Assembly (NCBI RefSeq): GCF_964340395.1
Contig: NC_135566.1
Location: 8,512,001 to 8,576,000 of the forward strand
DNA: 64,000 bases
Direction: 5' to 3'
Source of the DNA: Glandiceps talaboti
Lineage: Eukaryota > Hemichordata > Enteropneusta > Spengelidae
The notes beneath the pieces were generated by a model. It did no database searches. It worked only from the letters and a program-made list of their open reading frames with translations, and was not told where the DNA came from. The translations under genes and the position numbers were made by a program. Below are positions 56,608 to 64,000 of the stretch, in pieces. The stretch's first letter is position 1. Each line of letters begins with the position of its first letter.

Positions 56608-59000
56608 CACTGACCTTGACTCATATTGTATTTATGGACAGAACAAAGTATTTAAGAAATAAAATTCGACCTTCAAGATGTCTCAGGTTTTTTACCCTCA
56701 AGATATCTTGGTTTTTCAAACTTCTACATACATCATAGATTTGACATGATGCACTACGAAAAGCAGTGACCTTTGATCTGTTTTGTTATTTGTGTTGTTG
56801 TTGTGTTTTGTTTGGCATTTCACTGAAATCACCAAACATGTTTAAACATACATTTTTACTGGATGAAAATTCAAATATACTATATCCAATATATCTGTAC
56901 GTGTAATTTCAATAAAAGCAAGTAATAACGAAATGTACATGTATGGGAAGTTCACCTTATTGTTGTTACCATAACCCAAACATTTATCTTGCCATTATAA
57001 TTTAGATGAATGTACATGTACATTCTTCATAGTAACATGTTTCTGGCCAAGACATTTTACTTAGGCTTTGCTTAGCTGCCTCAATAGGCCCAACTATACT
57101 AATTATCATTTATGGTCATGTGACTCAACATGTGATAATTAGTATTATGGATTAGGCCTACTGAGGCAGCTTTGCAAAGTCTTAGCAAAATGTCTGGCCA
57201 GAAACACTTTAAATCGGCCTACTGAGGCAGCTCAGTGAGGTCTGAGCAAAATGTCTGGCCAGAAGCACTTTACCGGACCTACTGAGGCAGTGAAGTCAGG
57301 GGGAAATATCTTAGCAGAAACTCTTGACTCTTTATTGTATAGCATCGTCATAAACTACAGCCTCTTTTACGACACTGCCCAAGACACACTGCTTCAGTAG
57401 AAATGTGTGCGCTGACTTGCAAGAATGTTGTAAACATTCAAACTGTTTAGTTTACTATGAAGTATATTCTCCATATATACAGAACACTATATGCTACTGT
57501 ATATAATTCCTATGTACAAGCCCCAATACAATACTCCCATGGCCCACAGTCCACTGTGTAATGTACTAGACTAGGCCTACTGAGGCAGCTCAGCTGAGAC
57601 TTTTTCTAAATGTCTATATGGCTAGAAACACTTCCTGCTGTGATATTGATTGTCATCAAAACTTTTATACATGTATATCTACCATAAGTACACCGTCAAA
57701 AAATAAAACTAATCATTTGACCTGGTTCAGTTTGATTCCATGTAGCAAGTCGACAAGCTCTGATGAGGAGTATTTCTGCTGTACTATCTGTTGGACTTCA
57801 AAATAATGAACTCTTTAAGTATACCAGAATTTGTCAGAGGCCATCATTTTGTCAATTTATTTTGACATCTTTATTATCATACATGTATTCCTCATAACCT
57901 CACATCTCTCCAGAACAAAAAGAATATAATTATAATGTACTCATTGTATATTTGCATTACTGTACACACTACTGTTCCTATATTTTGAAACCTGCAAAAG
58001 ACATGTACGTTGTTGTTGCACCAAACAACCAGACCATTCCAATCGTGTTTGATAAAAGAAAACGACGAAGTCCTACGTCATAACTGTATTGGCTATGTTT
58101 TGACCCGACATGGGAGGTCTTCTCCAGGGTCAAAAAACAATGATTTGAACAAAATGGATTCGTTAGACTTTACTCTGTCAGCCGCTTAGTCATCACTGCT
58201 GGTTGTCCATAAGTTATCTTAACTTTGTAAATACCATATTTTGTTGTCATCGTATTTTAGTACATATGCCGTCATTAAATAGATTTTAATTTTAGTATTG
58301 ATGTCTTCTTTTGCATCTTTCTCATAATCAAGTTATTCTGTACCCCATCATTATTTCGATCCATTCAATGTATGAAAGGCCCAGTTCAGATTAGGATTAA
58401 GAGGTAGAGGAGAAAAGCAGTTGTCTGGCAGAGTTTATAAAAAATTAGTACAGAACATATGACTGGCCCTCTTTAATCCTATTGGTTCCACTGATAAGAT
58501 AACACTAATGCAAAAACCTGGGACTGAATAATTGGCCTTTAACTTTTCCTATCCATAACATATCAGTCAGTCAGTGCAACAATTAATGTATCCACTGTTC
58601 AAATTCACGTTTTGGATTAGGGTTAATGTTTGGATAACAAAATCAGATCTCTGACAGAATTGTAGATAAACTTGTCCTCAAAATTATCCATTATTTTTAT
58701 CCGTTCGTACAAATCACAGACTCCAGAGGGTCATATCATAGGCTGTCTTAATCAAGAACGAATTTCTACTCCAAACGCACAGTTTTAGAAACTATATGAC
58801 CGGTTACCATAGCAACATGTATAAGCAGTATTGTGACACCAGAAATAAAGTATTTCACTACTTTAAAAGTGACTTCGTAGATATCATACAACGTACACAG
58901 ACATGTATATTTAAAAGATGATGTAATATACTGAGTCTGACGTAGTCGCAACTGTGATGAAAAGTAATGTACTGGGAGAACGTGCGAATGATGAGACTAC
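56608..59000. other. convergent 3' flanks of DERL2 and the GPCR gene
   Basis: No coding exon found. It contains an inverted-repeat element with extra tandem copies (57038-57300 and about 57575-57635) and otherwise plain AT-rich sequence. The 60-codon frames at 57618 and 58766 have no support. Confidence 0.6.
57038..57300. mobile_element. inverted-repeat element, GGCCTACTGAGGCAGCT family
   Basis: TTTCTGGCCAAGACATTTTA...AGCTGCCTCAATAGGCC (57041-57093) is the inverse of GGCCTACTGAGGCAGCTTTG...ATGTCTGGCCAGAAA (57155-57205). Two further direct copies of the right arm follow, and another lies at 57575-57635. Confidence 0.7.
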
Positions 59001-60457
59001 TTATACGGTGGATTCGTTCAAATCACGACAGTTTTCTGGATAAATTTTTTCACTCATCGTCGTCCAACAGTGCACAGCTCTTTTACGGAAATCCTGCAAG
59101 GCATATATACTCAGTATTGGATGAATTGCCGCGTAGACGTGGGTACACGTCGACGTAATGATGACGATAATCGGCAAGATGTGACAAGATGATGAACAAA
59201 AGTAGATGACGTTGTACAGGATGCAGAGTGGTAACCATGACAACAGGAAGGCAACGCTGAGAATGAGTAAACCCCGAACTGATCTTGTTTCTCGTTCGTA
59301 ATACGAATTCTGTGCCTTTTTGTCGACTATCTCCATGGCTTGGATTTGTCGAACCTGCAAGTATAAGCATAGGTTGTCAGCTAGCTACAGTAAAAGATTC
59401 ATGAAAAAAGAACCCTGAATATTATAACCGTGCCTCCATATGCTTAATTTTCTTATACATCAAAAAGCAAGTTATTCGTAGCTATAGTGGGGTGTGAAGA
59501 GGGGGGGGGGGTACTTTCTAGAATAATGTGCAATGGATTTTAACATTAGTTATACTATAGACCAGCTGAGTATGTTATAGGCATATTTACGAAATAAATC
59601 CATGTATAAACACTGGTCTACAAGTGTACATGCTACGGTAAATTCAGTATGGTGATTAGTGTCATCGCTGGATTGACATGGACAATGTGAAAATCATCAT
59701 TGCACACATAGATTCACATGAACTACCATGCAGATCATAATGACATTCGTCGAAGCAAAATGTCGATCAAAATATAGTATTTTTGATATTGTTATCGTAC
59801 AACTGGAGAAAACATGAAACATTTTTCATGACAAAACAGACAGACAGATATATCGATCTGATATCTCACCTGGTCTTTCACAAGGCAATACATTCTAACG
59901 AAAAGGACTGTCATTATAACGAATGGGGCGTAGAAACCGCTCACAGTCACAAATAACCAGTATCGTTTATCAATTATTCCTAAATACGAAAACTGCGATA
60001 CATCGTCTGGAGTGTTTTTCTTCCATCCCATGGCGGGAATTTGGGAAATAGATATTCCAAACGACCATATTAAACACAAAATCCCAATCATCTTGCCGGA
60101 AATTTGTTTCTGAAAGCGAAAGGAATTTTCCACCTTCCAACCCGTGATGTGATGGCGATCGATAACAGCTCCAAGCAGACTCCAACTTCCTACGGTACAG
60201 AACGACATATTAATAGCACTGACCGATACATACGCTTTTTCGTTATCAGGTTTCCCCATGTACGACAGTATATTGGCGGGAACTCCGATAACAGACGACA
60301 AAATGCAAGATGCAGTCAACGAAGCAAAGAAATAATTAGCATTCGTCCGTAATTTTCGTGATTTGATGAAAATGTAGATAATTTGGATGTTTCCCACGAT
60401 TGACGTCAAAGAGATGAAAACATCGGCAACAATGGAGTTTTCGATATGATTGACCAT
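59001..60457 (-). CDS. divergent class A (rhodopsin-like) G protein-coupled receptor
   Basis: Two exons: 60457-59870 (196 codons, phase 0, donor GTGAGATA) and 59354-59001 (117 codons plus TAA), 313 residues. Seven membrane segments can be read. TM1 has GN (SIVGNIQIIYIF). TM2 is YFFASLTASCILSSVIGVP. TM3 ends GAVIDRHHITGW. TM4 has LCLIWSFGISIS with W4.50, TM5 has P5.50 in FYAPFVIMTVLF, and TM6 is LSVAFLLSWLPLCIL. TM7 has AAIHPILSIYALQDFR. The C-terminal tail is short, about 30 residues. Departures from the family: D2.50 is Cys, NPxxY reads HPILS, DRY is DRH, CWxP is SWLP, and the TM3 and loop-2 cysteines of the usual disulphide are absent. Ligand and G protein are unknown; the layout is loosely amine- or adenosine-receptor-like. 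A sensory or ligand-independent role is possible but is inference. Confidence 0.85.
59500..59515. repeat. poly(G) tract in the GPCR intron
   Basis: A run of about 10 G in the only intron of the receptor gene. Confidence 0.9.
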
Positions 60458-61982
60458 TTTTAGATTTTTAGAAACTCATTAACGTCCACGGATATAGTTC
60501 TTCTCCCAAAGTCTGATCAAATGTAGAAAATGAATGTACGCAACAAACCATTCAACGAGGTAACATACTTTTCAGCACATAATTCCGAACAAAATCTCAC
60601 AGATTTTGTTAAATTTCTGACCTCGTAGCCTGATGACGTCATAAAATTTGTAATAACACGCACCTTGTTAGATCCTACTATTAAAATGGGGTTTGGAATG
60701 TCATCGAATTATTCCGATTGGTTTCATCAGGGACAAAATGTACGTCCCTGGATTTCATGCAAAATATCGGTTGTCACGAGATCATCGCCCTTCCAAATAT
60801 GGTGATCGCGCAATTTTGTCAATGCATGACTAAGCTTCTGTCCAATCCTAAACCTTCTCTGTCGCAATAAAAACAACAAGGCGAAATATTGACTCACAGA
60901 TAAAAACATTACCTGCTTCTCTTTATGACTACAGTATGTAATTATCATATTTGTAGAAGTGAACAATTCGAGAAGAAAAGTCACATCTGGTGTACTTTTC
61001 AAAATTGAAACCCTTTACCAGATCAAGTTTTAAGAGGCAGGATTTTGCGAATACCTTTGAAAAGACTTTTGATCATGACGTTAGTTCAGGATAAGCTTCT
61101 GTAAAACCGAAATGATGAACTGCGGTAATATATGCAACATTTCAGTAACCTTGGATACTCTCCACTAAACTACGCATATTTACAAATAACACACAATTGC
61201 CATGGTAATGGAACATACGATTAGCAATGTCGTGTCTTTGCGGTTATTTTCATTGCCAAGGTTAATTACTAGAGTCATGCTGTTCTAGTTTGAACGGTTT
61301 GAACCCAAACCGAGAATCAATTCAAAATACATCACACTTTACACGCCTATTCCGAGATAGAAGCGGTTATACCAAAATTCGTCCTTATCTCAACTCGGTA
61401 TAGGCCTACTAGACCGTACGCGTTCTTTAGCAGTAAGAGAGTTGTATTCTGTACGTCGTTTCTCATCAATCGAGAAATTACTATTTTAAAATACTTAATC
61501 TTCGAATGTGACTGTGAACCCTAAAAACTGTCAGCAACCTTCGAATAGTTATTTGTGACAATTAGAGATTAGAGTCACTTTGTAGTGTAAGGTAATAACG
61601 ATATTTCAATATGTAAATTAAAAGTGTCGTATAAAATATAGCAATATTGTGCCATGGTAATTATGAAAGAAAATCCACGTTAGGAATTGAACAGCAGAAA
61701 TAAACATTCATCACCTGTCCTCGGGTTTATGTTTTCACAATTTTGTAATAAAGGGAGGGTAGGTGTACTAATAGTTGATGGACAGGTACCGATGTGCATT
61801 CATTTTTGCAAGACAGTTTTCACTTGCGACTGAGATTTATAGTATTTTTTTGTAGCGAGACTAATTAAATCGACACTTTAATATTTATTTAGAACAAAAT
61901 GTTAATGAAAGGCCGAGTACTTAATTAAAAAGTTTATATTTAATTAAATCCCTTTATATTAATTTATGAGAACAAAGTATAG
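60458..61982. other. intergenic between GPCR and the next gene
   Basis: No gene recognised. A 91-codon minus-strand frame at 60727-61002 has no domain or splice support. This interval must hold the upstream regions of both divergent genes. Confidence 0.5.
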
Positions 61983-62180
61983 ATGGAACGCCTAAGGTCC
62001 ATTTTCATTAAATCCACATTGCCCGTCCCCTTGCGGTCAAAAGATGCTGTATTGAAGCTACAGACATGGTACACCGAGAAGTTAGCTCTACAAGCCAACG
62101 AAGCTCTTCGTGCGAAAAACCTGTTTACATACGATATTTCCGGTGGGGTTGTATTGGTTTGTGGAAGGGGAACTAAGTGG
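61983..62180 (+). CDS. probable first coding exon of an unrecognised gene (partial)
   Basis: ATG at 61983 opens MERLRSIFIKSTLPVPLRSK, continues through a Leu/Ala-rich amphipathic stretch (VLKLQTWYTEKLALQANEAL) and YDISGGVVLVCGRGTKW, and reaches a strong GTAAGT donor at 62181 after 66 codons in phase 0. The rest of the gene would lie beyond 62.2 kb; I found no further exon in the window. The peptide has coding-like composition and a basic, amphipathic start that could be a mitochondrial targeting sequence (inference). Family not recognised. Confidence 0.5.
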
Positions 62181-63507
<1,327 letters not shown>

Positions 63508-64000
63508 TCAATTCTCATTGTCATCTTCTGTCAAAACTCTTGGTTCATGAATCTTAATTTCTGCGAAAAACTGCAATTCTTCACGTACAATGACGTCACT
63601 GATTGGGACAGCCACGGGAGTTTTCATGTAGGTGTAACCAGAACTAGGAACGTCCGTTTCTAGACGCCCGTTAAAAGTCTCACATCGATACGCCTGGTAA
63701 CCTCCGCTATTTGGCCGGCCATCGATTAAAACGATCCGTATCTCATACGTGTAACTGGCATGGACTCGGTTTGGGTAGAGACGAAAAATCACTGTGCGTT
63801 TTGGAGAAGATTCGACATCATCTTGCATATGCGTAGGAGATAACTGGGATATTTCTAAACCCCAGGATTCCATTTTCGTACCGTGTCGTGAATAGACAAC
63901 ACAGTTATATTTTGCTTGTCCTCGTTCCCGTGTTGGAATGGCCTTCCACTGAAGTCTTCGAATGACGTTGCCGTCTATTTGAGAAAGGTAAATGCGAGGA
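63508..64000 (-). CDS. 3' end of an unrecognised gene (runs off the window)
   Basis: The minus-strand frame stays open from the window edge (…PRIYLSQIDGNVIRRLQWK) to a TGA at 63510-63508, about 163 codons. It includes RGQAKYNCVVYSRHGTKMES, KRTVIFRLYPNRVHASYTYE and a C-terminus HEPRVLTEDDNEN. Composition is coding-like: mixed, alternating hydrophobic and polar residues suggest a beta-rich domain. I see no signal peptide, membrane segment or known motif. The start lies outside the window, and an intron could exist near 63.9 kb. No function is assigned. Confidence 0.5.
   Translation of the reverse strand, partial: PRIYLSQIDGNVIRRLQWKAIPTRERGQAKYNCVVYSRHGTKMESWGLEISQLSPTHMQDDVESSPKRTVIFRLYPNRVHASYTYEIRIVLIDGRPNSGGYQAYRCETFNGRLETDVPSSGYTYMKTPVAVPISDVIVREELQFFAEIKIHEPRVLTEDDNEN

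Noticed and set aside
60727-61002. 91-codon minus-strand frame upstream of the GPCR
   Set aside because: No domain, no splice link to the receptor, and it lies in the expected promoter interval.

Overview
The window is animal nuclear DNA. It has multi-exon genes with GT-AG introns, an unspliced histone H4 gene with a histone 3' stem-loop, tRNA-headed SINEs, many short inverted-repeat elements and long di- and tetranucleotide microsatellites. Protein sequences read from the exons (THOC5, SUDS3, Derlin-2, NSRP1) resemble their human counterparts closely. The AT-rich sequence, microsatellite style and intron sizes suggest a marine invertebrate bilaterian (lophotrochozoan or non-vertebrate deuterostome). 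I cannot place it further from sequence alone. There is no bacterial, phage or CRISPR content. All family assignments are by recall, without a database search.

Layout. (1) 1-4700: a 162-bp MITE with a 9-bp target duplication, then a histone H4 gene (minus strand) cut in its coding region by a 3.17-kb foldback transposon. The element has 6-bp target duplications, two ~1.1-1.25-kb inverted arms of nested tandem repeats, and a captured SAM-domain fragment in each arm. (2) 4700-9700: repeats and a single-exon cytosolic sulfotransferase reading frame (minus) broken by one frameshift. (3) 9750-15250: a two-coding-exon small type I membrane protein (minus), head to head with NSRP1 (plus, 7 exons). 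(4) 19290-30540: a 16-exon VPS9-domain protein related to the N-terminal half of VARP/ANKRD27 but without ankyrin repeats (minus), head to head with THOC5 (plus, 16 exons, 30839-39956). (5) 45060-52702: SUDS3 (minus, 11 exons), head to head with Derlin-2 (plus, 6 exons, 53090-56607). (6) 59001-60457: a two-exon, divergent class A GPCR (minus). (7) 61980-64000: a likely first exon of an unrecognised gene (plus) and the 3' end of another unrecognised gene (minus).

From 9.7 kb on, genes alternate strictly as divergent pairs with short shared promoters (about 300-490 bp between start codons) and convergent pairs separated by 2-5 kb of repeat-rich sequence. NSRP1, THOC5 and SUDS3 act in splicing, mRNA export and Sin3/HDAC chromatin repression. 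VARP-like and Derlin-2 act in membrane traffic and ER-associated degradation. These are housekeeping genes that sit together, not an operon.

The strongest unusual signals are the precise transposon interruption of H4, and two minor-spliceosome (U12-type) introns with near-perfect consensus in the divergent SUDS3/Derlin-2 pair, one AT-AC and one GT-AG. Others are exon-edge duplications carrying 5' splice sites in THOC5, a GPCR that has lost its sodium-pocket and disulphide residues, a perfect 28-bp-arm palindrome, and several distinct MITE families with readable target duplications.
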